From: Halovulum marinum
GTDB lineage: Bacteria; Pseudomonadota; Alphaproteobacteria; Rhodobacterales; Rhodobacteraceae
DNA length: 64,000 nucleotides
Assembly: GCF_009697225.1 (NCBI RefSeq)
Contig: NZ_WIND01000073.1
Location: 1 to 64,000, forward strand
Direction: 5' to 3'
Each line of letters begins with the position of its first letter. The first letter of the stretch is position 1. This document shows positions 28,229 to 37,613 of the stretch, one piece after another. The position numbers and the translations under genes are program-made. The notes beneath the pieces are model-generated. The model was given only the letters and a program-made list of their open reading frames with translations. It was not told the origin of the DNA and searched no databases.

Positions 28229-29251
28229 TCAGCCGCCGAACAGGCCCGAAAGCGCGCGCTGCACCAGACGCGTGGTGCGCGGGCGCGGCAGCGCGGCGAA
28301 GGGCATCGGCCGGCAGACCTCGATCGCGGCGATGCCGACGCGGGCGGTCAGGGTGCCGTTGATCACCCCCTCGCCGAACCGGCGCGACAGCTTCGACAGC
28401 GCGCCGCCGCCGGCGATCGAGCCGATCATGTCATCGCCCACCGCCACCGCGCCGGTGGCGACCAGGTGCTGCGCCACCGCGCGCATCAGCCGCCACGAGC
28501 CCAGCGTGCCGCCGCGCCCGCCATAGACCTGGGCGACGCGGCGGATCATCCGCAGGTTCGCGGTCAGCGCCACGATCACGTCGGCCAGCGCCAGCGGCAC
28601 CAGCGCGGTGGCGGCGGCGACCTGGCGGGCGGCGGATTCGACCTCGGCGCGCGCGGCGGCGTCGAGCGGGGCCATCAGCGCGGTTTCGGTGGCGTCGATC
28701 AGCGCGTCGGCGTCGAGGATCTCGGGCTGGCGCGCGGCAAGCTCCTTCGCCGGCAGGCGCAGCGTGGCGCGGGCGGCATAGAGCGCCAGCATGTCGTCGC
28801 AGACCCGCGCCGCGCGCGCCCGGTCGGAACGCGCCAGCGGGTCGGCGGCGCGCGCCTGCACCCGGCCCAGCCGCGACAGGCGCAGGATCGCCGCCAGCTC
28901 GCGGATGCAGATCGCCAGCAGCCCGGTCAGCACCACCACGACCAGCGCCAGCGCAAGGTTGCCCAACAGCGCGTTGCGGTCGATCAGGGTCATCACGAAG
29001 TCCCAGGCCGCGACCCCGAGCGCCAGGCTGACCAGCGCCCCCAGCGCGCCCAGCACCAGCGTGCCGAAGCCGGCGCCGCGTGCCGCCAGTCCGGTGGCGC
29101 GGCGCATCGCGGCGCCCTGCGGCGGCGGCTCGGGGGCGTCCGGCTCGGGCACCGGCGGCGCCTCGGCGACGCTGGGCGCATGGGGATCGAGCGCGTCGCC
29201 CTCCAGCAGCACCGGGCGGTGGTCGCGGCGTCTGTCGTCGGGTGGTCTCAT
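28229..29251 (-). CDS. TIGR01620/YcjF-like membrane protein
   Basis: A 340-residue inner-membrane protein. A proline-rich cytoplasmic N-terminus is followed by two adjacent membrane helices (about 60-125) and a DUF697-like C-terminal domain with conserved LLRL-type helices and GGRGGTLGSWRLMRAVAQHL. In E. coli the ycjF and ycjX genes are paired; here the YcjX-like gene is two positions upstream, with a GNAT gene between. All three overlap by four bases. The pair is tied to envelope stress in enterobacteria, but the mechanism is unknown. Confidence 0.85.
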   Translation of the reverse strand: MRPPDDRRRDHRPVLLEGDALDPHAPSVAEAPPVPEPDAPEPPPQGAAMRRATGLAARGAGFGTLVLGALGALVSLALGVAAWDFVMTLIDRNALLGNLALALVVVVLTGLLAICIRELAAILRLSRLGRVQARAADPLARSDRARAARVCDDMLALYAARATLRLPAKELAARQPEILDADALIDATETALMAPLDAAARAEVESAARQVAAATALVPLALADVIVALTANLRMIRRVAQVYGGRGGTLGSWRLMRAVAQHLVATGAVAVGDDMIGSIAGGGALSKLSRRFGEGVINGTLTARVGIAAIEVCRPMPFAALPRPRTTRLVQRALSGLFGG

Positions 29252-29724
29252 GCGGCCTCCTGCGCGGGCCAGACGTATTCCACGTCCGGCAGCCCCTCGT
29301 CGTTGTCGCGGCCATCGGTGCGGCGCCGCTCGACGAACCCCTCGCGCTCGTAGAACCGGCGCGCGGCGGCGTTGGCCTGGAAGGTCCACAGGCACAGCCG
29401 CTGCCGCCGGCGCTTGGCGCGGGCGATCAGCCGCCGGCCCAACCCCGCGCCGCGCGCGTCCGGCGCGACGTAGAGGCACGCGACATAGTCGCCCTCCAGC
29501 GCCAGGAAGGCGGCGACCGCGCCGCCGCGCTCGGCCACCGTCACCGCGCCGGCGTCGATCCTTCCGGCCACCGAACGCGCGTCGGCGCGCGGCGGGTGCG
29601 CGGTGCGGAACCACGGCGTCTCGTCGATCCAGCCGCGCAGGATCGCGGCGCAGGCGGCGGCGTCCTTCGGCCGGGCCCGGCGCAGCCGCGGCGCACGGCG
29701 GGCGAAGCGCAGCGCCAGCCTCAC
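29248..29724 (-). CDS. GNAT family N-acetyltransferase
   Basis: A 158-residue acetyltransferase. The acetyl-CoA-binding motif A is visible as LYVAPDARGAGLGRRLIARAK, with FQANAAARRFYEREGFVE as the C-terminal part. The substrate is unknown. The GTG start at 29724 is chosen because it overlaps the YcjX-like stop (GTGA) and gives a domain-length protein. The gene is wedged between the YcjX-like and YcjF-like genes with four-base overlaps on both sides, so all three are co-translated. Confidence 0.85.
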   Translation of the reverse strand: MRLALRFARRAPRLRRARPKDAAACAAILRGWIDETPWFRTAHPPRADARSVAGRIDAGAVTVAERGGAVAAFLALEGDYVACLYVAPDARGAGLGRRLIARAKRRRQRLCLWTFQANAAARRFYEREGFVERRRTDGRDNDEGLPDVEYVWPAQEAA

Positions 29725-31148
29725 AGCAGCCGGTCCCCGACCAGGAACTCGGCGACCCGGTCGAGCCGGATGTGCGGCGGCCCCATGCCCTGCCCCAGCG
29801 CCGCACTTGGCGGGCGGAACGCCATGATGTCGTAGTCCGCGTCCAGCCACGCGCCGGCGCCCCGCCGCGCCGGGGTCAGCAGCATCGCCGGATCCTCGGG
29901 CAGCCGGCCGGGATAGAGCGCCGCCTCGCGGCCGGTCGACATCAGCACGCCGCGCACGCAGTCCAGTTGCCGGCCGTCGTGGTCCAGCGTCTGCTCGATG
30001 GTGGTACGCAGCGCGGCGATGGCGAAGCTGCGGGTCTGCGCGCCCCTGTAGGCGGCGCGGGCGCGCGCGTCGGCGACCAGCGCCTCCATGATCGCGGTCA
30101 GCGCCGGGTGCTGGGTGTGATGCAGATGGTCGGCCTTGGTGGCGGCGAAGGCAATGCGCTCGACCCGCCGGCCCAGAACCGAGCTCAGCCAGCTGTTCGG
30201 GCCGGGCCGGAACGCGCGCAGGATGTCGGCCATCGCCAGCCGCAGATCCTCGACCGCGGGCGGGCCGGCGGCGATCGCGCCCAGCGCGTCGACCAGCACG
30301 ATCTGGCGGTCGATGCGGGCGAAGTGGTCGCGGAAGAACGGCTTCACCACCAGCCGCTTGTAGGATTCAAAGCGGCGGCGGAACTCGGTCCACAGGCTGT
30401 CGCGGCCGGGCTTGTCCGGGCGCGGCAGCGGCGCGAAGGTCAGCGCCGGCGAGCCCTCCATCTCGCCGGGCAGCAGGAAACGGCCCGGCGTGCAGCCGGA
30501 AAAGCCGGCGTCCTTGGCGCGGGTCAGATAGCCGGTGTAGGCGCGCGCCAGCCCCTGCGCCTGCGCCTCGTCGAAGCTCGCCGCCGAGTCCGCGCCGCGC
30601 AGCGCCTGCAGCCAGGGCGCGGCGGCCTGCGCCCGCGCCGGACCCTCGGCCAGCGCCAGCGCGCCGGCGCTCCAGTCGGCGTAGTCCTGGTTCAGCAGCG
30701 CCAGGTCCAGCAGCCACTCGCCGGGATAGTCGACGATGTCCAGGTGCACGGTGCGCGGGCCGGTGAACCCGGTCAGGAACCCGGTCGGCCGCACCCGGAT
30801 CGACAGCCGCAGTTGCGAGACATGGCGCGTGCTGTCCGGCCAGGCCGGGTCCGGCCCGGTCATCGTCGCCAGGTGATCCTCGTAGGCGAAGCGCGGCAGG
30901 TCGTCGTCGGGCTGCGGCTGCAGGAAGGTCAGCAGCAGTCGCCCGTCGCGCGCGGCCGCCAGCTGCGGCATCCGGCCCGGGTTCAGCAGATTGGCCACCA
31001 GCGAGGTGATGAACACCGTCTTACCGGCCCGCGACAGGCCGGTGACGCCCAGCCGCAGGGTCGGCTCGAACAGGAACTCGCCGGTGCGCGCCTGCGCCGA
31101 TTCCAGCGCGCGGCCCATGCTGTCGGTCAGATCGGATAGTCGGGCCAT
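29721..31148 (-). CDS. YcjX-like DUF463 P-loop protein
   Basis: A 475-residue GTPase-like protein. The P-loop GLSRAGKT lies near residue 38, a G3-like DYPGEW motif near 143, and a TKAD G4-like motif in AATKADHLHH. All are hallmarks of the YcjX/DUF463 family. YcjX is a stress-induced GTP-binding protein linked to the phage-shock/envelope response in E. coli. Here it leads a three-gene operon and is divergent to truA with 93 bases between. Confidence 0.9.
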   Translation of the reverse strand: MARLSDLTDSMGRALESAQARTGEFLFEPTLRLGVTGLSRAGKTVFITSLVANLLNPGRMPQLAAARDGRLLLTFLQPQPDDDLPRFAYEDHLATMTGPDPAWPDSTRHVSQLRLSIRVRPTGFLTGFTGPRTVHLDIVDYPGEWLLDLALLNQDYADWSAGALALAEGPARAQAAAPWLQALRGADSAASFDEAQAQGLARAYTGYLTRAKDAGFSGCTPGRFLLPGEMEGSPALTFAPLPRPDKPGRDSLWTEFRRRFESYKRLVVKPFFRDHFARIDRQIVLVDALGAIAAGPPAVEDLRLAMADILRAFRPGPNSWLSSVLGRRVERIAFAATKADHLHHTQHPALTAIMEALVADARARAAYRGAQTRSFAIAALRTTIEQTLDHDGRQLDCVRGVLMSTGREAALYPGRLPEDPAMLLTPARRGAGAWLDADYDIMAFRPPSAALGQGMGPPHIRLDRVAEFLVGDRLL

Positions 31149-31241
31149 GTATTCCCCTGTCGCCGGCCCCAACGATATAGCCGCGCCCCGCGCACATTTC
31201 GAGGGCTTGGCAACCGCCGCGCCGCCCGCTAGGGGCAGGCC

Positions 31242-32009
31242 ATGCCCAGATACGCCCTGCTGATCGAATACGACGGAGCGCCGTTCCACGGCTGGCAGCG
31301 CCAGTCGACGCTGCCCAGCGTGCAGGGCACGATCGAGCAGGCGCTGGCCCGGCTGGAGCCGGACCTGCCCTCGATCGCCACCGCCGGGCGCACCGACGCC
31401 GGCGTGCATGCGCTGGGCCAGGTGGCGACGGTGGACATGGCCCGCGACTGGGATCCGTTCCGCCTGTCCGAGGCGCTGAACCACCACGTCCGGCCGGCGC
31501 CGGTGTCGATCCTGCGCGCGGTCCGGGTGGCGGGCGACTTCCACGCCCGCTTCTCGGCGATCGAGCGGCGCTACCTGTTCCGGCTGCTGCAGCGCCGCGC
31601 GCCGCCGGCGCTGGAGCGGGAAAAGGTCTGGCAGGTGCGGCAGCGGCTGGACCTGCAGGCGATGCGGGACGGCGCGCGGCACCTGCTGGGGCGGCACGAC
31701 TTCACCACCTTCCGCTCGTCGATCTGCCAGGCCGACAGCCCGGTGCGCACGCTGGACCGGCTGGAGGTGACGGCGCTCGCCCGCCCGGACGGCACCGAGT
31801 TCCGCTTCGACGTGCGCGCCCGCAGCTTCCTGCACAACCAGGTGCGCAGCTTCGTCGGCACGCTGGAGCGGGTCGGCGCGGGGGCGTGGTCGCCCGAAGA
31901 TGTCCGCACCGCGCTGGAGGCCCGCGACCGCGCCGCCTGCGGCCCGGTCAGCCCGCCCGGCGGGCTGTACCTGGCGGGCGTCGGCTATCCGCAGGACCCG
32001 TTCGCCTAG
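31242..32009 (+). CDS. truA: tRNA pseudouridine synthase TruA
   Basis: A 255-residue pseudouridine synthase that modifies positions 38-40 of the tRNA anticodon stem. The catalytic aspartate sits in [13 protein letters not shown], and the HDFTTFR and [14 protein letters not shown] blocks are intact. It converges on the DUF1285 gene: the two stop codons share a single CTAG (32006-32009), so there is no spacer. Confidence 0.95.
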   Translation: MPRYALLIEYDGAPFHGWQRQSTLPSVQGTIEQALARLEPDLPSIATAGRTDAGVHALGQVATVDMARDWDPFRLSEALNHHVRPAPVSILRAVRVAGDFHARFSAIERRYLFRLLQRRAPPALEREKVWQVRQRLDLQAMRDGARHLLGRHDFTTFRSSICQADSPVRTLDRLEVTALARPDGTEFRFDVRARSFLHNQVRSFVGTLERVGAGAWSPEDVRTALEARDRAACGPVSPPGGLYLAGVGYPQDPFA

Positions 32010-32602
32010 CCCGGCAGCTCGGCCTCGGGGATGATCGGGAAGAACGCGCCGCGCGAGCGGACGCCGAACCAGGACACGCCGTCGACGTCGGCCGGCACGC
32101 CCAGCTCGACCAGCCGGTAGAAGCTTTTGCGGTCGATCAGCGCCCACAGGTCGTCGCGTACCATGACATAGGGGCGCGGCGCGTCGGTCCGCGGGTCGCG
32201 GCGCACGTCGATCGGGTGCCCGGGGCCGGCGGGTACCTCGTCGTCGACCTGGGTGCGGAAGGTCAGCGCGGTTTCGGCGCCGGCGCCGTCGACCGAGAAG
32301 TCGACCGCCACGAACGGCGCGTCGTCGACGGTGATTCCCACCTTCTCGACCGGGGTGACCAGGAAATACCGGTCGCCCTCGCGCTTGAGAATCGACGAGA
32401 ACAGCCTGACCAGCGGCTTCCGGCCGATCGGCGTGCCCAGGTAGAACCAGGTGCCGTCGGCGGCGATCCGCATGTCCAGGTCGCCGCAGAACGGCGGGTT
32501 CCACAGATGCACCGGGGCCGGGCCGCGGGATTTCGCGGCGCGGGCGTGCTTGGCGATGCCGTCGGCCGAGGGGGCGGAGCGGCGGCCGGGGGCGTCGGAC
32601 AT
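32006..32602 (-). CDS. DUF1285 family protein
   Basis: A 198-residue protein of the DUF1285 family, with the conserved [39 protein letters not shown] block and the C-terminal YRLVELG region. A structure of this family shows a two-domain beta-rich fold, but the function is unknown. It contains no membrane segment or signal peptide. It lies convergent with truA, and about 290 bases of non-coding DNA with no gene separate it from the MoxR operon. Confidence 0.85.
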   Translation of the reverse strand: MSDAPGRRSAPSADGIAKHARAAKSRGPAPVHLWNPPFCGDLDMRIAADGTWFYLGTPIGRKPLVRLFSSILKREGDRYFLVTPVEKVGITVDDAPFVAVDFSVDGAGAETALTFRTQVDDEVPAGPGHPIDVRRDPRTDAPRPYVMVRDDLWALIDRKSFYRLVELGVPADVDGVSWFGVRSRGAFFPIIPEAELPG

Positions 32603-32892
32603 GGGGCCTCCGTTGCGGCTGCGGACGGGTGCGACTTGGCGTCACTATAGCGCCCGGCGCGCGCCGCGCCATGCCGGCGCCGCGCCGCCCGTCGGCGCGC
32701 GGGGCGGCTGGCGACCGCCGAATCGCCGCATTCGACTGCTCCAACGGCCGGTGACAGGCCGCCGGCGGATCGCATCACAATTGTCCGGGGGTGAACCGCC
32801 GTCATTGCCCTTTGCGGCTGAAACGTTAGCTTTGAGGCAGGCAGAAGGGGCAACCGCAGATTATGACGCGCCCCGACACGAGGAGTCCCCGC

Positions 32893-33911
<1,019 letters not shown>

Positions 33912-33915
<4 letters not shown>

Positions 33916-34805
33916 CCGAGACCGTCGCCAGCCGCGCCACGCGCCTGCGCGGCGATGCCGAGAAGGTCGGCGGCTCGCTGCCGCCGCTGCTGGCCGAGGC
34001 CGAGCGGCTGGCGATGACCGTCGCCTTCGGCGTCCACGGCCGCCGGCGCGCCGGCATCGGCGAGAACTTCTGGCAGTACCGCCGCGCGGTGCCGGGCGAC
34101 GTGCTGACCCAGGTGGACTGGCGCCGCTCGGCCCGGTCCGACATCCAGTACATCCGCCAGCGCGAATGGGAGGCGGCGCAGACCGTCTCGATCTGGTGCG
34201 ACGACGCGCAGGCGATGGACTACAAGGGGCCCCGCTCCGAGTTCACCAAGGCCGAGCGCGCCCGGCTGCTGTCGCTGGCGCTGGCGGTGCTGCTGGTCAA
34301 GGCCGGAGAGCGCGTCTCGCTGCTGGGCACCGACGCGGTGCAGCCGCGCAGCGGCGAGCTGCAGCTGAACCGCATCGCCATGGCGCTGGCCGGCGACCGC
34401 GTGCGCCCGGACTACGGCGCGCCGCCGCCGGCGCAGTACCGCACCGGCGGGCGGGCGGTGTTCCTGTCCGACTTCATGGGCGACAAGGAACAGGTGTTCC
34501 CGGCCCTGGTCGAGGCGGCGCAGCACAACGTCTCGGGCGTGTTCGTGCAGATCGTCGACGACACCGAGGAGGATTTCCCTTTCGACGGGCGCACGATCTT
34601 CCGCTCGGTCGGCGGCTCGGTCGAGTTCGAGACCCAGCGCGCCCGCGCGCTGCGCGACGCCTATCGCAAGCGGCTGGCCGAACGGCGCGCGCAGCTGCGC
34701 GACGTGGCCCGCAATACCGGCTGGCAGTTCAGCGTGCATCGCACGTCCCAAAGCCCGCGGGCGGCGCTGCTGTGGCTCTACATGGCAATCGGGGGGCTGC
34801 GCTAG
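33912..34805 (+). CDS. DUF58 domain-containing protein
   Basis: A 297-residue protein of the DUF58 family (VWA-like fold). The hallmark is RRAGIGENFWQYRRAVPGD followed by VDWRRSARSD. It partners MoxR ATPases in many bacteria, possibly as substrate or adaptor. The GTG start overlaps the MoxR stop (GTGA), and its own stop is immediately followed by the ATG of the next gene, so translation of all three is coupled. No membrane segment is seen, so it is probably cytoplasmic or membrane-associated. Confidence 0.9.
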
Positions 34806-37613
34806 ATGCTGTCGCTGGGCGCACTCTCGTTCCTGGCGCCGTGGCTGCTGTCGGCGCTGGTGGCGCTGCCGGTGCTGTGGTGGCTGCTGCGCGCGGTGCC
34901 GCCGGCGCCCGCCCGCCGGCTGTTCCCCGGCGTGCGGCTGCTGCTGGGCCTGAAGGACCCCGAGCGCATGCCCGAGCGCACGCCATGGTGGCTGCTGCTG
35001 TTGCGCATGGCGGCACTGGCCGCGGCGATCCTGGCGTTCGCCGACCCGGTGCTGAACCCCGACGTGCGCGAGCGCGGCACCGGCCCGGTGCTGCTGCTGC
35101 TGGACGGCGGCTGGGGCTCGGCGCCGGACTGGGCGCAGCGCCAGGCGCGGGCCGCCGACATCCTGGACCAGGCCGCCCGCGACGGCCGCCCGGCGGCGGT
35201 GATCTCGCTGGCCGAGCCGCGCCCGGGCGAGCCGCGGCTGCCGTTCCGCGCCGCCGAGGACTGGGCAACCCGCATCGGCGGGCTGGCGCCGAAGGCCTGG
35301 GCGCCGGACCGCGCCGGCTTCGCCGCGTGGCTGGAGACGGTCGAGGACGAGGGCTTCGAGACCGTCTGGCTGACCGACGGGCTGGGCACCGACGGCGACC
35401 GCGCCTTCTTCGACGCGCTGGCCGATCGCGGCCCGGTGCGGATGATCGCCGACCCGCGCACGCCGCTGGCGCTGACCGCGCCCGGCTTCGCCGACGGCGC
35501 GCTGCAGACCCAGGTGCTGCGCCCCGAGGCCGGCGCCGGCCGCTCGGTCGAGATCGCCGCGATCGGCGCCGACCCGCTGGGCATCGAGCGGGTGCTGGGC
35601 ACGCAGCGGGTGGTGTTCGAGCCCGACGACGGCGCCGCCACGGAGGTCGCGCTGGAGCTGCCGGTCGAGCTGCGCAACCGCGTCACCCGGCTGACGATCC
35701 CGGGCGAACGCTCGGCCGGCGCGGTGGCGCTGGCCGACGACGGGCTGAAGCGCCGCAAGGTCGGGCTGCTGGCCGGCGGCGACGCCGGCGAGGCGCAGCG
35801 GCTGGTCGACCCGCTGCACTACCTGCGCACCGCGCTGGAGGACAGCACCGACCTGATCGAGGCGCCGCTGGACGACATCCTGTCGGCGCAGCCCGACGTG
35901 ATCGTGTTCGCCGACGTCGGCGCCGTCGCCGAGACCGAGCGCGCCCGCCTGATCGACTGGATCGAGAGCGGCGGCCTGCTGGTCCGCTTCGCCGGGCCGC
36001 GGCTGGCGGCCTCGGGCGAGGGCCAGCTGGAGGAGGATGCGCTGCTGCCGGTGCGGCTGCGCGCCGGCGGGCGCAGCGTCGGCGGGGCGATGTCCTGGGG
36101 CGCGCCCAAGGCGCTGCGCCCGTTCCGCGAGGGCAGCCCGTTCTTCGGCCTGGAAACCCCCGAAGAGGTCAACGTCACCAGCCAGGTGATGGCGCAGCCC
36201 GACCCGGAACTGGCCGAGCGGGTGCTGGCCGCGCTCGAGGACGGCACGCCGCTGGTCACCGGCCGCGCGCAGGGCGAGGGCCGCGTGGTGCTGTTCCACG
36301 TGACCGCCAACGCCGAATGGTCCAGCCTGCCGCTGTCGGGCCTGTTCGTGCAGATGCTTGAGCGGCTTGCCGTCAGCGCCCGCGTCGCCCGCCCCGCGGC
36401 CGAGGACCTTGCCGGCCAGACCTGGACGCCGGTCACCGTGCTCGACGGTTTCGGCAACCCGGTCGAGCCGCGCCTTCTGGCCGGCGTCGACGGCGCGCGG
36501 CTGATCGACGAGCGGCCCTCGGCCGAAATGCCGCCGGGGGTCTATTCCTCGGGCGAGCGCACCGTGGCGGTGAACCTGTTCCGCGACGGCGACATGATCG
36601 CGCCGATCGGCGCGCTGCCCGCCGGCATCGTGGTCGAAAGCATGCAGGTGGCGCCGGAAACCCCGCTCAAGCCCTGGCTGCTGCTGGCCGCGCTGCTGGC
36701 GCTGGCGGCGGACATCCTGGCGACGCTGTGGCTGTCGGGCCGGCTGACCGGGCCGCGCATGGCGCAGGGCACGGCGGTCTTGCTGGCGGTGACGCTGGCC
36801 GGGCCGCTGGCGGCGACGCTGGCCGTGCCGCAGGCGCGCGCGCAGCAGATGACCGAGGACGAGCTGGCGCTCCATGCCACCACCGACACGGTGCTGGCCT
36901 ATGTCGTCACCGGCGACCGGCAGCTCGACCAGACCTCCGAGGCCGGTCTGCGCGGGCTGAGCCAGGTGCTGACCCGCCGCACCGCGATCGAGCCGGTGGA
37001 CCCGGTCGGCGTGCAACTGGAGCGAGACGACCTGGCGTTCTTCCCGTTCCTCTACTGGCCGGTCAGCGAGGTGCAGCGCCCGCCCTCGGACGCGGCCTAC
37101 GCCAAGCTGAACGAATACCTGCGCTCGGGCGGGATGATCCTGTTCGACACCCGCGACGCCAACCTGGGCGGGCGGCTGGGATCGGGCACCGCCAACGGCC
37201 GCACGCTGCAGCAGCTGGCGGCCAAGCTCGACATCCCGCCGCTGGAGCCGGCGCCGCAGGACCATGTGCTGACGCGCACCTTCTACCTGCTGCAGGACTT
37301 CCCCGGCCGCTATTCCGGCTCGGAGGTGTGGGTCGAGGCCGCCCCCGACGTCGAGGAGGTCGAGGGCATGCCGTTCCGCGATCTCAACGACGGCGTGACC
37401 CCGGTGGTGATCGGCGCCAACGACTGGGCCGCCGCCTGGGCGGTCGACGCGCGCGGCGCGCCGATGTACCCGGTCGGCCGCGGCACCGGCGGCGCGCAGC
37501 AGCGCGAGATGGCCTATCGTTTCGGGGTGAACCTGATCATGCACGTGATGACCGGCAACTACAAATCCGACCAGGTGCACGTTCCCGCGCTGCTGGAACG
37601 GCTGGGGAACTGA
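34806..37613 (+). CDS. BatA-type/DUF4159 domain membrane protein
   Basis: A 935-residue protein. Two membrane helices at the N-terminus (the BatA-type region, about 5-80) are followed by a large soluble part with a VWA-like and a glutamine-amidotransferase-like fold. Another pair of membrane segments lies near 620-675. The C-terminal DUF4159 domain (about 700-930) includes FFPFLYWPVSE and LRSGGMILFDTRD. Family members lie beside MoxR/DUF58 genes in Alphaproteobacteria. The role is inferred to be in envelope assembly and is unproven. Confidence 0.88.
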   Translation: MLSLGALSFLAPWLLSALVALPVLWWLLRAVPPAPARRLFPGVRLLLGLKDPERMPERTPWWLLLLRMAALAAAILAFADPVLNPDVRERGTGPVLLLLDGGWGSAPDWAQRQARAADILDQAARDGRPAAVISLAEPRPGEPRLPFRAAEDWATRIGGLAPKAWAPDRAGFAAWLETVEDEGFETVWLTDGLGTDGDRAFFDALADRGPVRMIADPRTPLALTAPGFADGALQTQVLRPEAGAGRSVEIAAIGADPLGIERVLGTQRVVFEPDDGAATEVALELPVELRNRVTRLTIPGERSAGAVALADDGLKRRKVGLLAGGDAGEAQRLVDPLHYLRTALEDSTDLIEAPLDDILSAQPDVIVFADVGAVAETERARLIDWIESGGLLVRFAGPRLAASGEGQLEEDALLPVRLRAGGRSVGGAMSWGAPKALRPFREGSPFFGLETPEEVNVTSQVMAQPDPELAERVLAALEDGTPLVTGRAQGEGRVVLFHVTANAEWSSLPLSGLFVQMLERLAVSARVARPAAEDLAGQTWTPVTVLDGFGNPVEPRLLAGVDGARLIDERPSAEMPPGVYSSGERTVAVNLFRDGDMIAPIGALPAGIVVESMQVAPETPLKPWLLLAALLALAADILATLWLSGRLTGPRMAQGTAVLLAVTLAGPLAATLAVPQARAQQMTEDELALHATTDTVLAYVVTGDRQLDQTSEAGLRGLSQVLTRRTAIEPVDPVGVQLERDDLAFFPFLYWPVSEVQRPPSDAAYAKLNEYLRSGGMILFDTRDANLGGRLGSGTANGRTLQQLAAKLDIPPLEPAPQDHVLTRTFYLLQDFPGRYSGSEVWVEAAPDVEEVEGMPFRDLNDGVTPVVIGANDWAAAWAVDARGAPMYPVGRGTGGAQQREMAYRFGVNLIMHVMTGNYKSDQVHVPALLERLGN

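Noticed and set aside
22109-29353. Long plus-strand open frames opposite ileS and the DUF2339 gene
   Set aside because: Same antisense effect; no ribosome sites or protein families, and the minus strand encodes unmistakable proteins.
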